A stretch of DNA of 64,000 nucleotides from Georgenia sp. SYP-B2076 (GTDB taxonomy: Bacteria; Actinomycetota; Actinomycetes; Actinomycetales; Actinomycetaceae), in assembly GCF_003991205.1 (NCBI RefSeq), contig NZ_RXOZ01000009.1, forward strand, positions 1 to 64,000, in the 5' to 3' direction. Shown here in pieces: positions 17,910-25,466 of the stretch. The notes beneath the pieces were generated by a model, which saw only the letters and a program-made list of their open reading frames with translations, was not told the origin of the DNA and did no database searches. The translations under genes were made by a program, and so were the position numbers. Each line of letters begins with the position of its first letter. Positions within the stretch are counted from its first letter, which is position 1.

Positions 17910-20651
17910 TCAGTCGTCGAAGAGGGACGGCGGGGGACCGTCGTCGTCATCACCTCCCGGTGGGGGCCCGGCCCGGTCGCCGCGCCGCGCACGGTCGGCG
18001 GGGGACGACGGCGTGCCCGTCGTGCCGGCGTCGTCGTCCCAGAGCGGCGGGCGCGGGGCGAGCGGTGCGTCCCGGGCCACGCCGGGAGCCGCCGCGTCCG
18101 CCGCGGTCCCACCCGCCCCGGGGGCTCTCGCGTCCGCCCCGGGCGGCCCGGCGCGCCCTCGCAGGCCTGGGCCGACGGCCCCGGCCAGCGCGCCCTGGAG
18201 CGCGGCGTCCCGCTCGGTCGCCGCGTCGTGCAGACGTCGGTGCACCTCCTCCCAGACGGCGCTGCTCGCGGCCACCTGGTCCTGCTGGGCGGCGAGGAGG
18301 TCGCCGAGACCGTCGGTGTCCTCGGCAACGCTGACGAGCCGGCCGTGGAAGTCGCCGGCCGGGTCCGGGTCGGCCGAGAGCGCCAGGTAGAGGAGGGACC
18401 CGAGCCCGAAGCGGGCCCGCGCCCGGCGGCCGTCGTCGCTCCACGGCTCCCGGCGGTCCGTGCTGGCGACGAGCTCGCCCGACGTGCTCCGCACCCACGC
18501 GACCGGCTCCTGGAACGGCTGGAGCGGCAACCGGCGGTAGAAGTGCAGGCCCGCAGCGTCGAGGTTCGTGACCGCGCGCCGCTCCGCGGCGGGCAGGTAG
18601 CCGAAGTCGTCCGGCGTGAAGAGGGAGGCGCGCCCACCGCCCGGGTGCAGCCCGTCGGCGGCGAGCTCGACCGGGACGCTCGCCACCCTCGTGCGGGGCC
18701 CGACCGCGAACCGCGCGACCACGGCGTTGCCGACCCACGCGATGACGCACGGCAGGGCCAGGGCCAGCGCCACGAGGGCGGCCGTCAGTCCCCAGCGAAG
18801 CGGCTCGTCCACCGGGCGGGCCATCCCGGCGTCGACCGGCACCTCGACGCGCGCGGTGGGCCCGCCGCCGACCGCGGTGAGGGACACGCCGATCGTCCCG
18901 TCGACGTGGCCGTCGGCCGGCGCGCCCGCGGCGAGCTCGAACGGCCAGGTCAGGCGTTCGCCCGCCGGGATGTCGACGCAGCGGTGCGCGGAGGTCACCG
19001 CGATGCGCCCCGCCGTCGTCGGGCCCCGGAGCATGCCGGGTTCGAAGCACGCCCGCGTGGCACCGCGGTCGCTCCCCGTGAGCACCAGGTCGCTCGTCGC
19101 GGACGTCTGGCCCACGAGGTCGGGGAAGTGCAGCCGTGAGGTCTTCAGCCGCGGGAACGCGGGCGGCAGGGAGGCCGTGAGGGACGAGGTGACGCTCACG
19201 GGCCCCAGGGCGATGCCGCTGGGCGCGCTCGCGGCGGACGCGACGGCGGACAGCTCGACCGCGGCGGCGCCGCCTGCCGGGACCGTCAGCGCGCCCGAGG
19301 CCACACCCCCGCGCAGGGCGCCGAGCGGCACCGGGGTGCCGCCCGCCGTGACGGCGAGGTCGAGCGACCGGTACGCCGCCGGGTCGACCGGGGTGCCGTC
19401 GGTGAAGCGGACCGAGACGTCCACGCGTGAGGGCTCCCCGACGACCACGCCGTCCGGGGCCCCCACGGTGAGGGTGACGCCCCAGAAGTAGTACAGGTCG
19501 ACGACGGCCGGCGCCTGCGACGACGCCCCCGGCTCCAGGGTCCACACGCCGGCGGCCGGTGCCCCCGCGCCATAGGTCACGGAGACGGTCGTGAGCCCGT
19601 CACGTGACGTGACCAGCACCTTGGCGCCGCGCAGCGTCGTCGTCGCGGTGCGCAGCTCCAGGCCGCTGCCGTCGGGGGCGAGCAGGCGCGGCACCGTCCC
19701 GGCGGCGGTGTCGAGCACCGCCCGGAAGCCGGCCACCCCTCGGTCCAGCGGGATGGACAGCGCCCCGTCCGGGCAGCCGGGCCCCGGGCAGAGGACCGAC
19801 AGCGACGACCGGCCGCCCTCGATGCGGGCGCCGATGCCGGCGAAGAGGCGCCGCAGGGCCGCCGGCTGGTCGGCGCGCAGGTACGCACCCGGCGCGGCGT
19901 CCGACGCCACGGGCTGGGCGCCGCACGCCGTGCCCGCACCCGAGCCCTCCGCCACCGCGCGCAGCTCCTCCCGCGCCCGGGGCCCCACGGCGCCGGGCCC
20001 CGTGTCGGCGAACAGGGCGACGGCGATGATGGGGATGTGCGCGCCGCGGAGGCCGTCGACCAGGCCCTGCGGGTCGCACAGCTCGGCCATCGCGGCACGC
20101 TCGCTGCCCGGCACGTCGAGCTCGCCGTCCGTGAACAGCAGCAGGAGCGTGCAGGTCGTGCCCGTCAGCGCGGCCGCCCGGGACTGGAGGGAGTGCTGGG
20201 CGCCGCGCAGCGCCGCGCGGTAGTCGGTGTAGGCGGCGTGGCTGCGGGCGGGGAGGTCCTCGGCGGCCGAGCGCAGCAGCCGGTCGGCGTGGGCTCCCGC
20301 CACCGCGCCCCAGGGCACCAGCTCCGTGTACTGCGCGCCGAACGTGGCGAGGTTCGCCTCGACGCTGACCCGCCCCGCGGACGACGCCTGGAGGCCGGCC
20401 AGGGAGTCCACGGCCGTGGTGATGGCGTCGACGCGGCGGTTCTGGGGGTCGGTGCTGCGCAAGCTGCTGGACTCGTCCACGACCATCGAGACCAGGAGGT
20501 TCTCGGAGCTGGCGGCGCAACCGGCGACCTGGGCGAACGTCCGCTCCCCGACCTCGCTGAGCTCACCGGTCTGCGCCTGGGCCGGCCGCGGGAGGAGCAC
20601 CATCAACGTCGCCGCGAGGACGAGACCGGCCACGCGCAGGGCGCCGCTCAC
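17910..20651 (-). CDS. Membrane-anchored vWA-domain protein
   Basis: The 913-residue protein starts at a GTG whose sequence GTGA overlaps the stop of the preceding gene. It has a signal peptide (VAGLVLAATLMVLLPRPAQAQ) and then a vWA domain with an intact MIDAS: D59-x-S61-x-S63, Thr142 and the FTDGE aspartate (Asp175). Beta-rich extracellular repeats follow, then one transmembrane helix at about 617-645 and a roughly 270-residue cytoplasmic region ending in an acidic tail. It is predicted to bind a metal-dependent ligand outside and to contact cassette partners inside. The cytoplasmic part contains PDDFGYLPAAERRAV, similar to PDVFDYLPEEQRRGV in the tubulin-like protein. An in-frame extension to 20942 is antisense noise. 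Confidence 0.85.
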   Translation of the reverse strand: MSGALRVAGLVLAATLMVLLPRPAQAQTGELSEVGERTFAQVAGCAASSENLLVSMVVDESSSLRSTDPQNRRVDAITTAVDSLAGLQASSAGRVSVEANLATFGAQYTELVPWGAVAGAHADRLLRSAAEDLPARSHAAYTDYRAALRGAQHSLQSRAAALTGTTCTLLLLFTDGELDVPGSERAAMAELCDPQGLVDGLRGAHIPIIAVALFADTGPGAVGPRAREELRAVAEGSGAGTACGAQPVASDAAPGAYLRADQPAALRRLFAGIGARIEGGRSSLSVLCPGPGCPDGALSIPLDRGVAGFRAVLDTAAGTVPRLLAPDGSGLELRTATTTLRGAKVLVTSRDGLTTVSVTYGAGAPAAGVWTLEPGASSQAPAVVDLYYFWGVTLTVGAPDGVVVGEPSRVDVSVRFTDGTPVDPAAYRSLDLAVTAGGTPVPLGALRGGVASGALTVPAGGAAAVELSAVASAASAPSGIALGPVSVTSSLTASLPPAFPRLKTSRLHFPDLVGQTSATSDLVLTGSDRGATRACFEPGMLRGPTTAGRIAVTSAHRCVDIPAGERLTWPFELAAGAPADGHVDGTIGVSLTAVGGGPTARVEVPVDAGMARPVDEPLRWGLTAALVALALALPCVIAWVGNAVVARFAVGPRTRVASVPVELAADGLHPGGGRASLFTPDDFGYLPAAERRAVTNLDAAGLHFYRRLPLQPFQEPVAWVRSTSGELVASTDRREPWSDDGRRARARFGLGSLLYLALSADPDPAGDFHGRLVSVAEDTDGLGDLLAAQQDQVAASSAVWEEVHRRLHDAATERDAALQGALAGAVGPGLRGRAGPPGADARAPGAGGTAADAAAPGVARDAPLAPRPPLWDDDAGTTGTPSSPADRARRGDRAGPPPGGDDDDGPPPSLFDD

Positions 20652-20986
20652 TTCGCCAGCTCCGTCGCGACGACGAACGCGTGCCACGCGGCGCTGGTCA
20701 TGCCGACCACGACCGCGAGGGTGGCCACCCGGTCCAGGCGCGCCTGCGGGTTGTACCAGGCGGAGGCGCCGGCCCGCCGCCGCAGCGCGCGGTGGACCTG
20801 GACCAGGACGGTGACGGCGATGCCCCCGAGGACGTAGCCCGCCACGCCCGCCCAGAAGGCCGTGGGGCTCTCGGCCGTGAGCTCGACGCCGACGAGCGCC
20901 ACCGACGCCGCGGCTGCGGCGAGCGACACGGACGACGGCCACGCCGGGGCGCGGACGGCACGTGATCCCGCCGTCGTCTGTGCCAT
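20648..20986 (-). CDS. Small three-helix membrane protein, first gene of tubulin-like cassette
   Basis: The 112-residue product has three hydrophobic segments: SSVSLAAAAASVALVGVEL, FWAGVAGYVLGGIAVTVLV and VATLAVVVGMTSAAWHAFVV. A basic loop (RALRRRAGASAWYNPQARLDR) separates the second and third. No family is recognised. Its TGA overlaps the GTG of the vWA gene, so the two are translationally coupled and it probably acts in the same complex. I chose the ATG at 20986; an in-frame GTG at 21019 would add eleven residues. The 119-bp gap to the divergent nudC gene should hold both promoters. Confidence 0.7.
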   Translation of the reverse strand: MAQTTAGSRAVRAPAWPSSVSLAAAAASVALVGVELTAESPTAFWAGVAGYVLGGIAVTVLVQVHRALRRRAGASAWYNPQARLDRVATLAVVVGMTSAAWHAFVVATELAK

Positions 20987-21105
20987 GGGACGGCCCTTCC
21001 AGTCCTCGGCCTCGAGCACCGTGCTTGGTGACGAACGTTACTCGCGGGCGCCCACATCGGGCAGGCCCAGCAGGGCGAACGCGCCGGAGCGCCTACGGTG
21101 GGGAC

Positions 21106-22059
21106 GTGCACTCAGCCCTGCCCCTGGCCCGTTCCACCGTCGACGCCGACGCCGTCTCCCGCCCGCGGCCGGGGCTGTTGACCGCCCTCGTCGAGGAGCC
21201 CACCACCAGCGTCGTGCTCGTCCAGCACGGTCTCGTGGCGACCGACGGGGACGCCCTCGACCTCCGTGCCCCGGCGGGCGTGCGCGGGGCGACCTGGGAT
21301 CCCGAGGACCTCGCGTACCTCGGGAAGGACGACGGCGGCGCGTACCTCGCCCTGACGCTGCCCGAACGCCTCGGCGAGGAGCGCGACCTGGACGGCGTCC
21401 CGGTGGTCGAGGACGCCGCACTGGTCGACCTCGTCGAGGGCCTGACGTTCTCGCACCTGCGGGACATCGGCGACACCCTGCCGGACCGCGACGCGGGCCT
21501 GGCCACCACCGCCGTCGCCCTCTCCGCCTGGCACGCCCGCCATCCGCGCTGCCCGCGGTGCGGCGAGATCACCGAGGTCATCGACGCGGGGTGGGTGCGC
21601 CGCTGCACCGCCGACCACTCCCTGCACTACCCGCGCACGGACCCGGCCGTGATCATGGCCGTCACCGACGCCGACGACCGGCTGCTCCTGGGGCACGCCG
21701 CGCACTGGCCGGAGAACCGCTTCTCGACCCTGGCGGGGTACGTCGAGCCGGGGGAGTCGGCCGAGACGGCCGTGCGCCGCGAGGTGGCCGAGGAGGCCGG
21801 CATCGCCGTGGGCGAGGTGACGTTCACGGCCTCGCAGCCCTGGCCCTTCCCGGCCTCGCTCATGCTGGGCTTCAGGGCCAAGGTCGCGGACGGGGCGGAC
21901 GCCACGGTGCACGTGGACGGCGTCGAGGTGACCGAGGCGCGGTTCTTCACGCGAGAGGAGCTCGCGGCGGCGGTCGCCGCCAGGGCCGTGCTGCTGCCGA
22001 TGCGCTCCTCGATCGCGCTGGCGCTCATCGAGGACTGGTTCGGCGGCCCCCTCCGATAG
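21106..22059 (+). CDS. nudC: NAD(H) pyrophosphatase / RNA-decapping Nudix hydrolase
   Basis: The 317-residue protein has the NudC layout: an N-terminal domain, a zinc ribbon (CPRCG then RRC), the Nudix box GYVEPGESAETAVRREVAEEAGI (with its EExG-type core) and the diagnostic SQPWPFPASLM that separates NADH pyrophosphatases from other Nudix enzymes. It should hydrolyse NADH to NMNH and AMP and may remove NAD caps from RNA. The fourth zinc ligand is not a cysteine in the usual place (CTAD before HYPR). The GTG at 21106 starts the conserved sequence. It is convergent with mrx1, as in mycobacteria. Confidence 0.93.
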   Translation: MHSALPLARSTVDADAVSRPRPGLLTALVEEPTTSVVLVQHGLVATDGDALDLRAPAGVRGATWDPEDLAYLGKDDGGAYLALTLPERLGEERDLDGVPVVEDAALVDLVEGLTFSHLRDIGDTLPDRDAGLATTAVALSAWHARHPRCPRCGEITEVIDAGWVRRCTADHSLHYPRTDPAVIMAVTDADDRLLLGHAAHWPENRFSTLAGYVEPGESAETAVRREVAEEAGIAVGEVTFTASQPWPFPASLMLGFRAKVADGADATVHVDGVEVTEARFFTREELAAAVAARAVLLPMRSSIALALIEDWFGGPLR

Positions 22060-22062
22060 CAG

Positions 22063-22096
22063 CGAGCCCCGCGCACCGGCCGGTGCGCGGGGCTCG
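22063..22096. terminator. Bidirectional hairpin terminator
   Basis: CGAGCCCCGCGCACCGG is followed immediately by its exact reverse complement, a perfect 17-bp stem. It lies between the convergent nudC and mrx1 genes and can serve both. There is no U-tract, as is common in high-GC actinobacteria. Confidence 0.85.
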
Positions 22097-22110
22097 TGCC
22101 CCGTGGCGGG

Positions 22111-22371
22111 TCAGGCGCCGAGGCGGCTCACGACCTCGGCGAGGGAGGGGTTGGTGGCGGCCGAGCCGTCCGGGAAGAGGATGGTCGGGACGGTCTGGTT
22201 ACCGCCGTTGACCTCCTCGACGAACTTCGCCGAGCTCTCGTCCTCCTCGATGTTGACCTCGTTGTAGGCGATGCCCTTCGCGTCCAGCTGCGTCTTGAGC
22301 CGGCGGCAGTAGCCGCACCAGGTCGTCGAGTACATCGTGATGGTGCCGGCGTCGGGAGCCTGCGTCGTCAT
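22111..22371 (-). CDS. mrx1: Mycoredoxin-1-like glutaredoxin
   Basis: The 86-residue protein is a minimal thioredoxin fold with the active site WCGYC (Cys19 and Cys22) and the cis-proline segment TVPTILFPDG. CGYC is typical of mycoredoxins, which reduce mycothiol-mixed disulfides in actinobacteria. The gene sits between nudC and uvrD2, the same context as mycobacterial mrx1. Its start is 152 bp from the divergent uvrD2 start, so the two share a promoter region. Confidence 0.9.
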   Translation of the reverse strand: MTTQAPDAGTITMYSTTWCGYCRRLKTQLDAKGIAYNEVNIEEDESSAKFVEEVNGGNQTVPTILFPDGSAATNPSLAEVVSRLGA

Positions 22372-22523
22372 GGAGAGATCCTTTCAGTCGTTGCCTGTTC
22401 AACGTCCCGGGCGTTCCGATTCTTCCCCGGGGCCGCGGGGCTGCGCGGCGACCTCCCCCACCCGGGCGGCCCGGTGGGGACCGGCGCCCGGTGGTGTCCC
22501 ACGCACCTGAGACACTGGCGGGG

Positions 22524-24557
22524 ATGAGTACCGAGGAACTTCTTGCGGCATTGGACGACGACCAGCGTGCGGTGGCGGAGCACCTGAGCGGGCCGCTGTG
22601 CGTGCTGGCGGGGGCCGGCACGGGCAAGACCCGTGCGATCACCTACCGGATCGCGAACGGCGTGCGCTCCGGCGCCTACAACCCGCAGACCGTCCTCGCC
22701 GTGACGTTCACCGCGCGCGCCGCCGGCGAGATGCGCTCGCGCCTGCGCGACCTCGGCGTCGGCGGCGTCCAGGCCCGGACCTTCCACGCCGCCGCGCTGC
22801 GCCAGCTGTCCTACTTCTGGCCGACGGCGATCGGCGGCTCCGTGCCGCGCATCGCGGAGCACAAGGCGTCCCTCGTCGCGGAGGCCTCCGGCCGGCTCGG
22901 CCTCGGCGTGGACCGGGTGGCCATCCGGGACCTCGCCGCCGAGGTGGAGTGGGCCAAAGTCTCCCTCGTCACCGCCGAGGACTACGCCGCCCAGGCCGCC
23001 CGCACCGGCCGCGAGGGCGCCGCTGGTCACGACCACGCCACCATCGCCCGCCTGCTCAGCGTGTACGAGGACGTCAAGAACGAGCGCGGCGTCATCGACT
23101 TCGAGGACGTGCTCCTCCTGCTCGTGGGCATCCTCCTCGAGCGCGAGGACGTCGCGGCCGAGGTGCGCTCGCAGTACCGCCACTTCGTCGTCGACGAGTA
23201 CCAGGACGTCTCCCCGCTCCAGCAGCGCCTCCTCGACCTGTGGCTGGGCAAGCGCCGCGAGATCTGCGTGGTCGGTGACGTCTCCCAGACCATCTACTCC
23301 TTCACGGGCGCGACGCCCCGGTTCCTCACCGACTTCCCCCGGCAGTACGAGGGCGCCCCCGTCGTCCGGCTCGTCCGCGACTACCGCTCGACGCCGCAGG
23401 TGGTGGACCTGGCCAACAAGGTTCTCGCCCGCGCGGGGCGGTACCGCTCCAGCGCCGCCGTCGAGCTCGTCGCCCAGCGTCCCGGCTCGGTCCCCGTGCG
23501 CTTCGAGACGTACGACGACGACCTCGCCGAGGCGCGCGGCGTCGCCGACCGCATCGCCGCCCTGAGCAAGGACGGGGTGCCGCTGTCCGAGGTCGCGATC
23601 CTGTACCGCACGAACGGCCAGGCGGAGGCGCTCGAGCAGGCGCTGGCCGCCGCCGGCATCGGCTACCTCGTCCGTGGCGGGGAGCGGTTCTTCTCCCGGC
23701 GCGAGGTGCGCGAGGCGATCGTGCTGCTCCGCGGTGCCGTGCGCTCGAGCGTGGGGCAGGCCATGCCCGAGGCCGTGCGGGACGTGCTCGCCTCCGTCGG
23801 CTGGGCGCCCGAGCCGCCCTCCGCGCGCGGCGCCGTGCGGGAGCGGTGGGAGTCGCTGAGCTCCCTGGTCGCCCTCGCGGACGACCTGCACGCCACGCGC
23901 GGCTCGGACCTGGGCGGGCTCGTGGCCGAGCTGGACGAACGCATGGCCGCGCAGCACGCCCCGACGGTGGCCGGGGTGACCCTGGCGAGCCTCCACGCGG
24001 CCAAGGGCCTGGAGTGGGACGCCGTCTTCCTCGTCGGGGTCAGCGAGGGGCTCCTGCCCATCTCGTTGGCGGAGGGCGACGACGCGATCGCCGAGGAGCG
24101 CCGGCTCCTGTACGTGGGGATCACCCGCGCCCGCGAGCACCTGCAGCTCTCCTTCGGCCGCGCCCGCACCCCGGGCGGGCGCGCCTCACGCAAGCGGTCC
24201 CGCTTCCTCGACGGCATCTGGCCGGACGAGGGCTCCGGCACCCGCGGCGGTCTGTCCCGCCGGGCGGCGGCGCGGGCGCGCACCGAGGTGTTCGCCGAGG
24301 AGAACCCCGCCGACGCCGAGCTCTTCGACCGGCTCCGCGGGTGGCGCGGAGAGGTCGCCACGATCATCTCGAAGCCCGCCTACACCGTGCTGCACGACAC
24401 CACGCTCCAGGCGATCGCGACCGCCAAGCCCAAGGACCTGCGCCAGCTGGCCGTGCTGCGCGGCATCGGCGCCACGAAGCTGGACGCCTACGGTCCCCAG
24501 GTCCTCGCCGTCGTCCGCGGCGAGGAGGTCGACGTGCAGGAGTGGCTCGCCCGGTGA
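22524..24557 (+). CDS. uvrD2: UvrD2-type superfamily I DNA helicase with HRDC domain
   Basis: The 677-residue helicase has Walker A GAGTGKT (about 30-36), Walker B VVDEYQD, SF1 motifs such as GDVSQTIYSFTGA, LVRDYRSTPQVV, TLASLHAAKGLEWDAVF and LLYVGITRARE, and a C-terminal HRDC domain (LRQLAVLRGIGATKLDAYGPQVL). The HRDC end distinguishes UvrD2 from UvrD1/PcrA. It should unwind DNA 3' to 5' in repair or replication restart. I chose the ATG at 22524 over the in-frame GTG at 22491 because the conserved sequence starts there. It is followed by whiB7, as in mycobacteria. Confidence 0.92.
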   Translation: MSTEELLAALDDDQRAVAEHLSGPLCVLAGAGTGKTRAITYRIANGVRSGAYNPQTVLAVTFTARAAGEMRSRLRDLGVGGVQARTFHAAALRQLSYFWPTAIGGSVPRIAEHKASLVAEASGRLGLGVDRVAIRDLAAEVEWAKVSLVTAEDYAAQAARTGREGAAGHDHATIARLLSVYEDVKNERGVIDFEDVLLLLVGILLEREDVAAEVRSQYRHFVVDEYQDVSPLQQRLLDLWLGKRREICVVGDVSQTIYSFTGATPRFLTDFPRQYEGAPVVRLVRDYRSTPQVVDLANKVLARAGRYRSSAAVELVAQRPGSVPVRFETYDDDLAEARGVADRIAALSKDGVPLSEVAILYRTNGQAEALEQALAAAGIGYLVRGGERFFSRREVREAIVLLRGAVRSSVGQAMPEAVRDVLASVGWAPEPPSARGAVRERWESLSSLVALADDLHATRGSDLGGLVAELDERMAAQHAPTVAGVTLASLHAAKGLEWDAVFLVGVSEGLLPISLAEGDDAIAEERRLLYVGITRAREHLQLSFGRARTPGGRASRKRSRFLDGIWPDEGSGTRGGLSRRAAARARTEVFAEENPADAELFDRLRGWRGEVATIISKPAYTVLHDTTLQAIATAKPKDLRQLAVLRGIGATKLDAYGPQVLAVVRGEEVDVQEWLAR

Positions 24558-24565
24558 CACGGCCG

Positions 24566-24616
24566 AAAACTCTCCGGGAAATTAGATTGCCCTCGGCGGG
24601 CGGGGACCCCTAGGGT
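24566..24616 (+). promoter_or_regulatory. whiB7-type promoter with upstream AT element
   Basis: TTGCCC at 24587-24592 and TAGGGT at 24611-24616, 18 bp apart, form a plausible SigA promoter. Immediately upstream lies the AT-rich run GAAATTAGA within a region that is otherwise GC-rich. WhiB7 binds such an element next to the -35 box with its AT-hook to activate its own promoter in mycobacteria, so this fits autoregulation. Confidence 0.6.
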
Positions 24617-24691
24617 CCTTCCTGTCCGAGTTGATCGGATCCGCGCCTAGCCAGCACCAGCGGATCCCTGCCGAATGGAGGAGGTGTCGTT

Positions 24692-24847
24692 GTGATGAGG
24701 AACATCCCCGCGGTCGCGCTCGCGCCCGCCAAGCGCAACGCCGTCGTGTGCGTCGCGCGCCTCGTCATTCCCGGCACCACCGTCGCGGGAGTGCGCCGGC
24801 GCACCCCGCGCATCGACATCGACCCAGGGTCCGCACCCCAGTTCTAG
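24692..24847 (+). CDS. whiB7 leader peptide (upstream ORF)
   Basis: A 51-residue reading frame (GTG at 24692, or ATG at 24695) is preceded by GGAGGAGG at optimal distance. It encodes a basic peptide beginning MRNIPAVALAPAKRNAVV and ending in TAG at 24845-24847. It lies between the whiB7 promoter and an alternative hairpin region. Translated leaders that sense ribosome stalling by antibiotics are established for whiB7/wblC in mycobacteria and Streptomyces; the role here is inferred from this position. Confidence 0.65.
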   Translation: MMRNIPAVALAPAKRNAVVCVARLVIPGTTVAGVRRRTPRIDIDPGSAPQF

Positions 24848-24870
24848 CTCTGCACGAGCAGGTCCGAACC

Positions 24871-24927
24871 GGCCGCGGAACCCCATCGGGGTCCGCGGCC
24901 GTCGTCGTCAGGGCGACGTCCGCGGCC
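24871..24927 (+). promoter_or_regulatory. Probable whiB7 attenuator with two competing partners
   Basis: GGCCGCGGA at 24871-24879 can pair with TCCGCGGCC at 24892-24900, forming a 30-base hairpin with an inner CCCC/GGGG. It can pair instead with a second identical TCCGCGGCC at 24919-24927. The segment begins 23 bases after the leader stop codon and ends before the whiB7 ribosome site. Mutually exclusive pairing is the hallmark of ribosome-mediated attenuation. Confidence 0.6.
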
Positions 24928-24965
24928 CCAGGCCCCCGGACAGTGAACGACCTCAGGAGCAGCTC

Positions 24966-25352
24966 GTGCAGCGCACCGCCCTTCTCGACCAGACCAGCCA
25001 GGGATCCTCCGTCACCTGGGCCGCCGCCGGTTCCGCCGCGTCCGCGCAGCCCGTGCCCAGCTTCACCCGAGACGCCGGCTGGGGCGTCCTGTCCACCCCG
25101 TCCCTGTCGTCGGCCGTCACCCCGTGCCAGGAGGCCGAGGACAGCGACCTGTGGTTCGCCGAGCGCACCGCCGACGTCGAGGACGCGAAGGCGCTGTGCC
25201 GCACGTGCCCCGTGCGCGAGGCCTGCCTCGCCGGCGCCCTCGAGCGCGCCGAGCCGTGGGGCGTGTGGGGCGGGGAGGTCTTCCTCGACGGCGTCGTCGT
25301 CGCCCGGAAGCGCGGGAGGGGCCGTCCCCGCAAGGACGAGCGCGCCGCATGA
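24966..25352 (+). CDS. whiB7: WhiB7 transcriptional activator
   Basis: The 128-residue protein has the four WhiB cysteines (TPCQEAED, then CRTCPVREAC) that hold a [4Fe-4S] cluster, the turn WGVWGGE, and a C-terminal AT-hook RGRGRPRKDE. The AT-hook defines the WhiB7 subclass, the SigA-partner activator of intrinsic antibiotic-resistance genes. The GTG start follows AGGAG. Its N-terminus before the first cysteine is about 50 residues, longer than in mycobacteria, so a later start is possible. Expression is probably controlled by the AT element, leader peptide and attenuator described upstream. Confidence 0.93.
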   Translation: MQRTALLDQTSQGSSVTWAAAGSAASAQPVPSFTRDAGWGVLSTPSLSSAVTPCQEAEDSDLWFAERTADVEDAKALCRTCPVREACLAGALERAEPWGVWGGEVFLDGVVVARKRGRGRPRKDERAA

Positions 25353-25354
25353 CC

Positions 25355-25377
25355 GGGCCGCCCGTCCGCGGCGGCCC
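25355..25377. terminator. Hairpin after whiB7
   Basis: GGGCCGCC and GGCGGCCC flank a seven-base loop directly after the whiB7 stop. The remaining bases up to 25466 are low-complexity repeats of CACCGGACCGG/CCCCGT type between two convergent genes and contain nothing else recognisable. Confidence 0.6.
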
Positions 25378-25466
25378 GCGCCAGATGGCGCCGGGCCCGC
25401 CAGGTGGCGCCGGGCCCGGCGGCCCGGGTATCACCGGACCGGACCCCGTCACCGGACCGGGCCCCG

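Noticed and set aside
24675-24695. Six-codon frame MEEVSL overlapping the whiB7 leader start
   Set aside because: It contains the ribosome-binding site of the longer leader and is too short and unsupported to call.
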